Below, piece by piece: positions 15,629 to 23,200 of a stretch of 36,137 nucleotides of DNA. The DNA lies in contig CADEED010000030.1 in the NCBI GenBank assembly GCA_902826225.1, forward strand, positions 1 through 36,137. Reading direction: 5' to 3'. The stretch is from an uncultured Pseudomonadota bacterium. GTDB taxonomy: Bacteria; Pseudomonadota; Gammaproteobacteria; Steroidobacterales; Steroidobacteraceae. Under the pieces are notes generated by a model. That model did not search any database. It was not told the DNA's origin and saw only the letters and a program-made list of their open reading frames with translations. Each line of letters opens with the position of its first letter. The stretch's first letter is position 1. The position numbers and the translations under genes are program-made.

Positions 15629-16786
15629 TCAGTGGTCCGCGCGCGCCAGCGCATCCCCGAACGCCGGCAGCCGCCGGGCGCTCACCGCCGCCTGGTAGTG
15701 GGCCATCAAACCCTGCAGTGAGCGGCTCCAGCTGTAATTGGACACCACGTGCTCACGCGCCGCGGCGCCAAGCGCCGCGAGATCGCGCTCGTAGAGCGCG
15801 GTGACGGCCGCCGCCAGATTCCCCGCCGCGATCCCGAGATCCTCGTCCGGTTCCGCCAGCACGCCGACGCCGTCGTTCACGAGTTCCGGGATCGCCGCCG
15901 CGCGCATCGCGACCACGGGCTTGCCGCATGCCATCGCTTCCAGCACGACGAGCCCGAAGGTTTCATGCGTGCCGGCATGCACGAACGCATCCGCCGCGGA
16001 GATCATGCCGGCGAGCTGGCGGTTGTCGCGGCAGTACGGCATGCGCGTCACGTTGCCGTCGCGCGTCGCCTCGGCGCCGCCGATCAGCAGGAGGTGGTAG
16101 TCCGGTCCGAGCTGGCGGAACGCTTCGATCAGCACGGGAATGTTCTTCTCCGCCGAGAATCTCCCGGCGAACACGAGCAGTCGTGTGCCGGCCGGCAACC
16201 CGAGCTCGGAGCGCAGGTCACGTTGCCCGGCCGCGTCGGCCGGCGGCGCGAAGGCCTCCACGTCGACGCCGAGCGGCTGGAACTCCGCGTGCGTCACCCC
16301 GATGCGATGGAGGTAGTCGCACATGTAGCGGCTCGGCGCGAGCACCAGCGAGCAACGATCGTAAGTGAGCTTGACGTACCACTCGATGAGCTTCTGCGCG
16401 GTGCGACCGAGGCGCCGGCCGGCCAGCTCCGGAAAATTCGAGTGATAGAACGCGATCAGCGGGATGCCGCGGCGCCGCGCGACGCTCGCCGCCGCCCACG
16501 CGGGATGGAACGCATCGCCAATCTCGATCAGGTCGGGGTCGAGCCCGTCGATGGCGCGGGACCAGCGGAGCGGGTTGAGCGGCAGTCGATAGTTGAAGGC
16601 GCCCGGCACCAGACCGCCGGCGATCGTCGAGATCTCGCCGGGCGCGCGCGTCTCGCTCTCGCCGGGTACGACGAGACTGTGCTGCCAGTTCGTGTGCGCG
16701 TGCAACCACTCGTGTTTGGCGAGCAGGTAACGCTTCACGCCGCCGCTGGTCGGCGAGAAGAAGAGGGTGGCGTCGACTACGTGCAT
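15629..16786 (-). CDS. GT4-family glycosyltransferase
   Basis: The product is 385 residues from ATG 16786, where the GT-B fold begins (MHVVDATLFFSPTSGGVKRY). The frame is open upstream but adds nothing GT-like. The N-terminal half has the GG-V-x-R-Y acceptor-side loop and FYHSNFPEL. The C-terminal half has the nucleotide-sugar site: FAGRFSAEKNIPVLIEAF and the E-x7-E motif in HETFGLVVLEAM, then EL(V)NDGVGVL. Such retaining enzymes (group 1) use UDP- or GDP-sugars to build polysaccharides, glycolipids or mannosides. No other polysaccharide gene lies nearby, so the acceptor is unknown. It diverges from the M20D amidohydrolase gene across 76 bases. Confidence 0.92.
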   Translation of the reverse strand: MHVVDATLFFSPTSGGVKRYLLAKHEWLHAHTNWQHSLVVPGESETRAPGEISTIAGGLVPGAFNYRLPLNPLRWSRAIDGLDPDLIEIGDAFHPAWAAASVARRRGIPLIAFYHSNFPELAGRRLGRTAQKLIEWYVKLTYDRCSLVLAPSRYMCDYLHRIGVTHAEFQPLGVDVEAFAPPADAAGQRDLRSELGLPAGTRLLVFAGRFSAEKNIPVLIEAFRQLGPDYHLLLIGGAEATRDGNVTRMPYCRDNRQLAGMISAADAFVHAGTHETFGLVVLEAMACGKPVVAMRAAAIPELVNDGVGVLAEPDEDLGIAAGNLAAAVTALYERDLAALGAAAREHVVSNYSWSRSLQGLMAHYQAAVSARRLPAFGDALARADH

Positions 16787-16862
16787 GGAAGGTTCAAATC
16801 CACAGTGGGGCAGTATTGGTCCGTTGCGTTGTGTCGACCAGTCAGCGCAGACTCGGTTCCCT

Positions 16863-18158
16863 ATGTCGACAAACACCTACAAACACTTGCTTTCAGTTGC
16901 ACTCGTGGCGACGTGGGTTCCCACCATGCATGCCGCGGACCTCGAAGCGAGGATCAAGGCCGTCGACGCCAGTGTCGTCGAGTGGCGCCGCGACTTCCAC
17001 CGGAACCCGGAACTCTCGAACCGCGAGACGCGCACCGCGAAGATCGTCGCCGATCATCTGCAGAAACTGGGGCTGCCGGTGGAAACCGGCATCGCGAAGA
17101 CGGGAGTCGTCGCCCTGCTCGATACCGGCAAGCCGGGCCCGACGATCGCGCTGCGCGCGGACATGGACGCGTTGCCGGTGGTCGAGCGGACGGACGTCCC
17201 GTTCAAGTCGGTCGCGAAGTCTAGCTACCGGGGCGAGGCAGTCGGCGTCATGCACGCCTGCGGTCACGATTCTCACATCGCGGTCCTCATGGGCGCGGCG
17301 GAAGCGCTGGTGCGCATGAAGGCCGACCTCAAGGGCAGGATACTGTTCGTGTTCCAGCCCGCCGAGGAGGGCGCTCCTCCCGGAGAAGCAGGCGGCGCCT
17401 CGGTGATGCTCAAGGAAGGGCTGTTCGCAAGGTACAAGCCCGAAGCCGCTTTCAGCTGGCACGCGTGGTCGGGCCTGCGCACGGGCGAGATCGGCTATCG
17501 CTCCGGACCGTTCTTCGCGGACTCGAACGCCTGGAGCGCGACGATCACCGGCAGGCAGACCCACGGCTCCGCGCCCTGGAAAGGCATCGATCCGATCGTC
17601 GTCACCGCGCAGATCATCAACTCGATGCAGACGATCGTCAGCCGCCAGACCGACATCACCGACAACCCGGCGGTGCTCACCGTGGGCATCATCGAGGGCG
17701 GCGTGCGGTACAACATCATCCCCGACAAGGTCGGGCTGGAAGGCACGCTGCGCACGTTCACGCCCGAGCAGAAGCGGAAGATCGTCGCGAGCGCCACGCA
17801 GCTCTTCGCGAAGACCGCGGAGGCGAGCGGCGCGACGGCGACGTTCGAGCTCGACCCGTACTACAACCCCGTCACCGTCAACGACCCCGAACTCACCGCG
17901 CGCATGCTCCCGTCGCTGCGGCGCGTGGCCGGCGCGGGGAACGTGAAGGAGATTCCGCTCGTCACGGGTTCGGAAGACTTCGCCTACTTCGCGCGCGAAG
18001 TCCCGAGTTTTTACTTCGCCGTCGGCGTGACGCCGGCCGACCGGGATCCCGTGACCGCGCCGGCCAACCACTCTCCGCTCTTTTACCTCGATGAAAGGGC
18101 GCTGCCGCTGGCGACACGCGCGTTCACCGCCGTCGCGGTGGACTACCTCATGAAATAG
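16863..18158 (+). CDS. Exported M20D-family amidohydrolase
   Basis: The product is 431 residues from ATG 16863. A signal peptide (about 1-24, ending PTMHA) predicts a periplasmic location. The M20 dimetal site is visible in HACGHDSH (131-138), preceded by ALRADMDALP, and in QPAEEG (175-180). A lid/dimerisation domain (about 205-330) includes RQTHGSAPWKGIDP. SEDFAYF near 375 and the final NHSPLFYLDE complete the M20D pattern. Relatives hydrolyse N-acyl amino acids, hippurate, or amino-acid-auxin conjugates. The true substrate is unknown. Exported forms are common in peptide-using Gram-negative bacteria. The beta-CASP gene follows after 18 bases. Confidence 0.92.
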   Translation: MSTNTYKHLLSVALVATWVPTMHAADLEARIKAVDASVVEWRRDFHRNPELSNRETRTAKIVADHLQKLGLPVETGIAKTGVVALLDTGKPGPTIALRADMDALPVVERTDVPFKSVAKSSYRGEAVGVMHACGHDSHIAVLMGAAEALVRMKADLKGRILFVFQPAEEGAPPGEAGGASVMLKEGLFARYKPEAAFSWHAWSGLRTGEIGYRSGPFFADSNAWSATITGRQTHGSAPWKGIDPIVVTAQIINSMQTIVSRQTDITDNPAVLTVGIIEGGVRYNIIPDKVGLEGTLRTFTPEQKRKIVASATQLFAKTAEASGATATFELDPYYNPVTVNDPELTARMLPSLRRVAGAGNVKEIPLVTGSEDFAYFAREVPSFYFAVGVTPADRDPVTAPANHSPLFYLDERALPLATRAFTAVAVDYLMK

Positions 18159-18168
18159 GGTCAGACCC
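18158..18168. repeat. 11-base palindrome GGGTC-A-GACCC at the amidohydrolase stop
   Basis: A perfect palindrome around a central A; its first G is also the last base of the TAG stop at 18156-18158. It fills most of the 18-base gap before the next gene. A similar element (GGGAC-A-GTCCC) occurs at 21186-21196. Short motifs of this kind are often dispersed in proteobacterial genomes; membership of such a family is inference. Confidence 0.4.
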
Positions 18169-18176
18169 CGCAACGC

Positions 18177-19598
18177 ATGGAGCTGGAGTTCTTCGGCGCG
18201 GCCGGTGAGGTGACGGGGTCCTGTCACATCCTGCGCATGGGCGGACGCCAGCTCCTGCTCGACTGCGGGATGATCCAGGGCGGTCGCGACGCGCCGGAAC
18301 GGAACCGGCTGCCGTTCCCGTTCGCGGTGGCCTCGATCGACGCGGTGGTCTTGAGCCATGCGCACATCGATCACTGCGGGCGGTTGCCGCTGCTCGTCAA
18401 GCGCGGGTACCGCGGGCCTATCTACACGAACGGCGCCTGTGCGGAGCTGGTCCCCATCCTGTTGCGCGATTCGGCCAAGCTCGCGCTCGCGGACGCCGAG
18501 CGCGCCAGCCGGCGCCTGCCGCCCGGGGCGTCGATGGCGACGCCGCTCTATGATCTCGCCGACGTCGAGACGACGCTCGGGCTCCTCCGGCCGATTCCCT
18601 ACGACCTGCCACGCACGCTGCTGCCGGGCATCACGGTCCGCGTGCGCGATGCGGGGCACATCCTGGGTTCGTCCAGCGTCGAGCTGTGGGCGGGCGAGGG
18701 CGGCGCCACCCGCAAGCTCGTGTTCTCCGGAGACCTGGGGCAGTACGACACGCCGATCCTGCACGATCCCTGGCGCTTCGAATCGGCCGACGTCGTGCTC
18801 ATGGAGAGCACTTACGGAAATCGCCTGCACCGTGGCCGCGCCGACACCGAGCGCGAACTCGGCGACATCCTCGCGCAGGCCGCGCGCGACGGCGGCAACG
18901 TGATCGTCCCCGCGTTCGCGATCGGCCGCAGCCAGGAGCTGCTCTATCTACTCGCGAAGCACTACGCGCAGTGGCAGGTCGCCCGCTGGAAGATATTCCT
19001 CGACAGCCCGATGGCGATCGCGGCGAGCCGTATCTACTGGCGCAATCCCGATCGTTTCGACGAAGAGGCGTCGCGGTTGAGAGCGGGGTTCCGCGGACTG
19101 CCGGCGCTCCCGAACCTCGTGCTCGCGGAGAGCGCCGACGATTCGCGCGCCATCAACAACGTGCGGGGCGGCGCCATCGTGATCGCGGGCAGCGGCATGG
19201 CCAACGGTGGCCGCGTCCTGCATCATCTGCGGCACAACCTGCCGCGTCCCGAATGCCACGTGCTCATCGTCGGGTTCCAGGCGCCGGGTACGCTCGGGCG
19301 GCAGCTCGTCGACGGCGCGCCCGAGGTGCGCATCCATGGCCGGCCCGTGCGCAACGCGGCGAAGGTCCATACGCTCGGCGGGCTCTCGGCGCACGGCGAC
19401 CAGGGCGATCTGCTGCGCTGGTACGACAGTTTCACGCCCCGGCCGCCCGTGTACCTCGTTCACGGCGAAGTGGCGTCCGCCGAAGCCTTGGCCGGCAAGT
19501 TGCGCGAGCGCGGCGCCGTCGCGACCGTGACTCGTCCCGGCTTGAAAGTCGATCTGTCGGCCCTGGAATCGCTGGCCCGCGACAACCCAAGTACCTAG
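18177..19598 (+). CDS. Beta-CASP metallo-beta-lactamase-fold ribonuclease-like protein
   Basis: The 473-residue protein is the full length of bacterial CPSF-73-like proteins. The MBL core has H61-x-H63-x-D65-H66 in VLSHAHIDHCGRLP, GHILGSSSVEL, and FSGDLGQYDTP. The beta-CASP insertion (about 205-370) carries MESTYGNRLHRGR, PAFAIGRSQELLYLL and the IAGSGMANGGRVLHHL segment. The RNA-specific part ends with GFQAPGTLGRQL, GGLSAHGDQGDLLRW and VYLVHGEVASAEAL. Such proteins cut or trim RNA with two zinc ions; there is no C-terminal RNase J domain. The biological RNA target is unknown. Confidence 0.93.
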   Translation: MELEFFGAAGEVTGSCHILRMGGRQLLLDCGMIQGGRDAPERNRLPFPFAVASIDAVVLSHAHIDHCGRLPLLVKRGYRGPIYTNGACAELVPILLRDSAKLALADAERASRRLPPGASMATPLYDLADVETTLGLLRPIPYDLPRTLLPGITVRVRDAGHILGSSSVELWAGEGGATRKLVFSGDLGQYDTPILHDPWRFESADVVLMESTYGNRLHRGRADTERELGDILAQAARDGGNVIVPAFAIGRSQELLYLLAKHYAQWQVARWKIFLDSPMAIAASRIYWRNPDRFDEEASRLRAGFRGLPALPNLVLAESADDSRAINNVRGGAIVIAGSGMANGGRVLHHLRHNLPRPECHVLIVGFQAPGTLGRQLVDGAPEVRIHGRPVRNAAKVHTLGGLSAHGDQGDLLRWYDSFTPRPPVYLVHGEVASAEALAGKLRERGAVATVTRPGLKVDLSALESLARDNPST

Positions 19599-19624
19599 AA
19601 TCCTCCGCTCACTTCGGAGCGCGG

Positions 19625-20920
19625 ATGAACGAAACCACGTCGAGCCAGGACGGCGCCTTCGGATTCTTCAGGAATCCGTCCGAGCGGCGCATCGTCATCA
19701 CCGGTTTTCTCCTGCTGTTCTGCGTCCTCGGCGGCTATTTCGCCGTCCGCCCGGTGCGCGAGACCATCGGCACCATCATCGGCCGCGAGGCCACGCAGAA
19801 CCTGTGGATCTTCACCGCGTTGTTCGCGCTGATCGTCGTGCCGCTGTACGGCTGGCTGGTCGCGCACATCCGCCGCTCGATCCTCGTGCCGGTCATCTAC
19901 GCGTTCATGTGCGCGGGTTTCCTCGTCACCGCGTTCGTCTTCCAGTCACATTCCGAAGACGCCGCGTTCGCGAAGGTGTTCTACGTGTGGATCAGCGTGA
20001 TGAACGTCATGCTCGTGTCCGTCTTCTGGAGCTTCATGCTCGAGATCGTCTCGACGGAGCAGTCGAAGCGGCTGTTCGGCCCGATCTTCGCCGGCGGAAC
20101 GGCCGGCGCTTTCCTGGGCCCGCTGATCACGAGCCGCATCGTCCTCGAGGTCGGCAACGTCGGCATCCTGTATCTCGGCGCCGCGATGTTCGCGGTGGCC
20201 ATCGTGCTGCAGCGGCTGCTGATGGCCGAGTGGCGCCGCATGGCACCCGTCGCGGCGGACAAGCTCGCGACGTCCGACCGGGAGCGCGCACTCGGCGGCA
20301 ATCCCTTCGCGGGCTTCATGCTCGTGCTGAAGTCGCCGTACCTGCGCGGCATCGCGCTGTTCATCGTCGGAATCTCCGCGATCAACACGTTCCTCTACTT
20401 CGAGCAACTGCAGCTCGTCGAAGATCAATTCGAGGAGATCGCCAAGCGCACGCAGGTGTTCGCGAACCTCGATGCGATCGTGCAGGGTCTCGTGATCATC
20501 ACGCAGCTGTTCCTGACCGGCTTCATCGCCACCCGCTTCGGCGTGGTGGTGCTGCTGGTGCTCGTGCCCATCGTGATGGTGTTCGGACTCACGGTGTACG
20601 CGGTGTCCGGCACGTTCCTCGTGATGGCCGCGGCGATGGTGGTGCGGCGCTGGGGCGAGTACGCCTTCATCCGGCCGGGCCGTGAAATGCTCTTCAGCAA
20701 GGTCGACAAGGAGAGCAAGTACAAGGCGAAGAACGTCTGCGACGTCGCCGTGTACCGCGTCGCCGACGCCGGCTTCGCGCAGATCAAGAAGATCCTCGAC
20801 GCACTCAACATGGGCGGCACTGCGCAGGCGTTGATCGCCGCGGCCGCCGCCGCGCTGTGGGCCGTCAACGGCTGGTGGTTAGGCCGGCGGTACGAGAAGG
20901 AAACTCCGCCGAAATCGTAG
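19625..20920 (+). CDS. NTP/NDP-exchange (TLC-type) transporter-like membrane protein
   Basis: The product is 431 residues from ATG 19625, with GGAG at 19616-19619. About 12 membrane helices are visible. The N-terminal helix with GYFAVRPVRETIGTIIG, the WISVMNVMLVSVFWSFMLEIVSTEQSKRLFGPIFAGGTAGAFLGPL region and the late RWGEYAFIRPGREMLFSKVDKESKYKAKN segment are typical of the proteobacterial branch annotated as NTP/NDP exchange transporters or related MFS proteins. Intracellular parasites use the family for ATP/ADP exchange. In free-living bacteria the substrate is not established, so nucleotide transport here is only a family label. A possible -10 (TAGAAT, 19596-19601) overlaps the upstream stop. 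Confidence 0.82.
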   Translation: MNETTSSQDGAFGFFRNPSERRIVITGFLLLFCVLGGYFAVRPVRETIGTIIGREATQNLWIFTALFALIVVPLYGWLVAHIRRSILVPVIYAFMCAGFLVTAFVFQSHSEDAAFAKVFYVWISVMNVMLVSVFWSFMLEIVSTEQSKRLFGPIFAGGTAGAFLGPLITSRIVLEVGNVGILYLGAAMFAVAIVLQRLLMAEWRRMAPVAADKLATSDRERALGGNPFAGFMLVLKSPYLRGIALFIVGISAINTFLYFEQLQLVEDQFEEIAKRTQVFANLDAIVQGLVIITQLFLTGFIATRFGVVVLLVLVPIVMVFGLTVYAVSGTFLVMAAAMVVRRWGEYAFIRPGREMLFSKVDKESKYKAKNVCDVAVYRVADAGFAQIKKILDALNMGGTAQALIAAAAAALWAVNGWWLGRRYEKETPPKS

Positions 20921-20972
20921 GACGGGTCCGCCACGCGGGGAACCCGGGCACTGCCGGCGGCGTCCACGGGGC

Positions 20973-21170
20973 ATGCCGTCGAGCGTCATTCGATCGTTTC
21001 ACTACGATCCCGTCGAGGAGAAACTCGACGTCGAGTTCGTGTCCGGGCGGCGATATCGGTATCACGAGGTGCCGGACGAGGTTTACGGGGAGATGCTGAG
21101 CGCGAGATCGAAGGGGGAGTTTTTCAACTTGTATGTCCGCGACCGGTTTCGGGTCAGCGAACTTGCGTGA
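20973..21170 (+). CDS. KTSC-domain small protein
   Basis: The 65-residue protein consists only of a KTSC domain: SSVIRSFHYDPVEEKLDVEF, then GRRYRYHEVPDEVYGEML and the end S-x-G-x-[FY]-F-N-x-x-[VI]-R. These follow the family pattern of an early S-x-V/I-x-x-x-x-Y and a late 'S-K-G-x-F-F/Y-N'. The family is named for a Lys-Thr-Ser-Cys-like motif in lysyl-tRNA synthetase C-termini and is often found alone. Its function is unknown, with an RNA-related role proposed. A GGGG lies just before ATG 20973. It converges on the kinase operon, with 30 bases between the stops. Confidence 0.85.
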   Translation: MPSSVIRSFHYDPVEEKLDVEFVSGRRYRYHEVPDEVYGEMLSARSKGEFFNLYVRDRFRVSELA

Positions 21171-21185
21171 CGACCGAAGGACAAG

Positions 21186-21196
21186 GGGACAGTCCC
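21186..21196. repeat. 11-base palindrome GGGAC-A-GTCCC between convergent genes
   Basis: A perfect palindrome around a central A in the 30-base gap between the KTSC gene and the ATPase gene. It shares its design with the element at 18158-18168. It could serve as a weak bidirectional transcription-end hairpin. No T-tract is present. Confidence 0.4.
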
Positions 21197-21200
21197 TGAA

Positions 21201-23198
21201 CTAGGCAACCGCCGCGTTCGAGTCCTTCTTCTCGTGAGGGAGCGTGATGCGGAAGCGGGTGTATTCGCCCGGCTTCGTCGCGATTCCCACCTTGCCACCG
21301 GCCTTCGTCACGAGATCACGCACGACATCCATGCCGATCCCGCGCGCGCCGCCCTCCCCGACGGTCGTGAAGCCGGGACGGAAGATGAGGCTGGCGAGCT
21401 TGCGCGGATCGATCGTCGCGGCCACGTCCGCCGTGAGTACGCCCTGGCGCACGGCCTCGGCGCGGATCTTGTCGTGGTCGAGGCCACGGCCGTCGTCCTG
21501 CACGGAGAGCTGGTATCCATCCGACCCGACGCGCGTGAACTGCACCGCGACGGTCCCGATCTCGGGTTTGTCGAGCACGACGCGATCGGCCGGCGTCTCG
21601 AGCCCGTGACGAATCGCATTGTGGATGAGCTGTCCCAGGATCTTCTCGATGCTCTTGCGATAGCCGCCCGGAACGTCCTCGAGACCGACGCACACGAGCG
21701 ACGCGCGCTTCGAATACATCTCCGAGAGGAACTGCGCCATCTCCTCGAGGCTGTCCTGCGAGAGATCGGACAGGCGGGTCGCCTTCGCCAGCGGTGAGTT
21801 CTGCGTGATCGTGGCGCTGCTCGCGCGCAGCTTCGGCTGGCGGATCGTGGTGCCGGTCGCCGTCGCCGAACGATGCGTGACGTCGAACGAGGCGGGGGCA
21901 GGGACGCCATTCTGCGCGCGCCACTCGCGCAGGCGCGAGACGACTTCGCCCTGGATCGCGAGATGGCTGAGCAGGTCGTCGAGCTTGACCGCGAGCGGCA
22001 GGAAATCGTTGCCGGACAGCGTGCGCTTGTCGCGCAGCTGGTTGAGGGCCGCCTCGAAGAACTGCGCGCGTTCGCCCACGGACGGCAGCGGCAGCCGCTC
22101 CGCCCGCGAGTGGATGCCGCGGATCAGCTCGAGGATCAGCACGAGCTTCTCGCGGAACGCCTGCGGGTCGCGCGCCGGCAGTTTGATGATGGCGCGCAGC
22201 TGCCCGGCCTTGTCGCGGGCCTCGCCGAGGAAATCGTCGAGTCCCTGGGCGTCGACGTTCGCGATCTCGTCGAGCACCGCCGAGAGCCGCGCATCGGGCG
22301 GGATGATGATCTTCGAATGGTCGAGCCCCGGCGGGGAACTCGGCGCCGGCATGGTCACCGCCGAAGCGGTGGACTCGAATCCGGGCACGTTCGTCGGCAG
22401 CGATTCCGTCAACGCGCGGATCTGCTGGGTCTTGGCCGGCGCATTCGCGGCCATCGACTCCACGTCGAGCTGCGCGAGGCGGGCCATCGTGGCGGACGGA
22501 GCGTCCTGCTCCGACGGAATCGAATCCGACGTCACGTCGAACGGGCCGAGGATGAATTCGCCCGTCTGCGTCGTGCCCGCCGGAGCGGCGGCCGCAGCCA
22601 TCGGCGGCTCGCTGGTGATCATCGGCCGCGCGCCCGTCTCGCCGGCGAGGCGGCGCGCGAAGGTCTCCTCGTTCAGAACCGGCACTTCGATGGTGTGGGG
22701 CACCACGCGCGGCGCGGAGATGCGCTCGATCGACACGATGATGTGATGGACTCGCCCGTCGACGACGAGGCGCGCGAAGCGGATCGCGAGGTGGTGCGAG
22801 CCGGAATGGACCGTCTGCAGCGGATTGGCCGTGGCGTCGACCAGGGCAGTCGCCTCGGCCATCCACATCGATTCGAGGTACGCGACCGCCTCGCGACGCA
22901 CGGTGACGTCGACGAGCTCGGAGATCGCCTGTACGAACGGTGTGCCGACGGCGCAGGTGTGCCCGAGCAGCTCGGGAGCGGCCGCCGAGGCTTCGCCCAT
23001 GATCTTGTGTTCGCGGTCGAGGAACAGAACGCCGGCCTGCGACAGCTCGAGCATCGCGTACGCCTGTGCGCGCGCCACCACGAGCTGCTCGTCGCGGCTG
23101 CGAATGCTCGAGCGCTGCGTGAGCGCGTAAAGGGTCACGCCGATGAGGCAGATCAGCGCCGCTCCCAGGGCCACGATGGGGAAGTTGAGGTACTCCAT
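21201..23198 (-). CDS. Membrane-anchored CheA-like ATPase with PAS-like and degenerate Hpt regions
   Basis: The 665-residue protein has one N-terminal membrane helix (about 7-26) and a PAS-like region (about 45-165; LELSQAGVLFLDREHKIMGE). A Pro/Ala-rich linker and a helical region (about 305-425) follow. The helical region resembles CheA P1: LDDFLGEARDKAGQL, then H363-S-R-A where CheA has H-T-L-K-G. A complete GHKL ATPase domain (about 500-658) ends the protein: N-box LIHNAIRHGLE (N527), G1 DDGRGLD (568-574), LIFRPGFTT, and G2 GARGIGMDVV. These are the CheA forms of the motifs. There is no CheW domain, so coupling to chemoreceptors is unlikely. Whether H363 is phosphorylated is open. It is the last gene of a three-gene operon, 2 bases after the Ser/Thr kinase. 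Confidence 0.85.
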   Translation of the reverse strand: MEYLNFPIVALGAALICLIGVTLYALTQRSSIRSRDEQLVVARAQAYAMLELSQAGVLFLDREHKIMGEASAAAPELLGHTCAVGTPFVQAISELVDVTVRREAVAYLESMWMAEATALVDATANPLQTVHSGSHHLAIRFARLVVDGRVHHIIVSIERISAPRVVPHTIEVPVLNEETFARRLAGETGARPMITSEPPMAAAAAPAGTTQTGEFILGPFDVTSDSIPSEQDAPSATMARLAQLDVESMAANAPAKTQQIRALTESLPTNVPGFESTASAVTMPAPSSPPGLDHSKIIIPPDARLSAVLDEIANVDAQGLDDFLGEARDKAGQLRAIIKLPARDPQAFREKLVLILELIRGIHSRAERLPLPSVGERAQFFEAALNQLRDKRTLSGNDFLPLAVKLDDLLSHLAIQGEVVSRLREWRAQNGVPAPASFDVTHRSATATGTTIRQPKLRASSATITQNSPLAKATRLSDLSQDSLEEMAQFLSEMYSKRASLVCVGLEDVPGGYRKSIEKILGQLIHNAIRHGLETPADRVVLDKPEIGTVAVQFTRVGSDGYQLSVQDDGRGLDHDKIRAEAVRQGVLTADVAATIDPRKLASLIFRPGFTTVGEGGARGIGMDVVRDLVTKAGGKVGIATKPGEYTRFRITLPHEKKDSNAAVA

Positions 23199-23200
23199 GA

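Noticed and set aside
16893..18830. 645-codon minus-strand frame opposite the amidohydrolase and beta-CASP genes
   Set aside because: Shadow frame; both plus-strand genes carry complete catalytic motifs.
19603..19619. 5-bp hairpin over the ribosome-binding site of the NTP/NDP transporter gene
   Set aside because: If transcription starts from the nearby TAGAAT box, the left arm is not wholly transcribed, and the stem is short.
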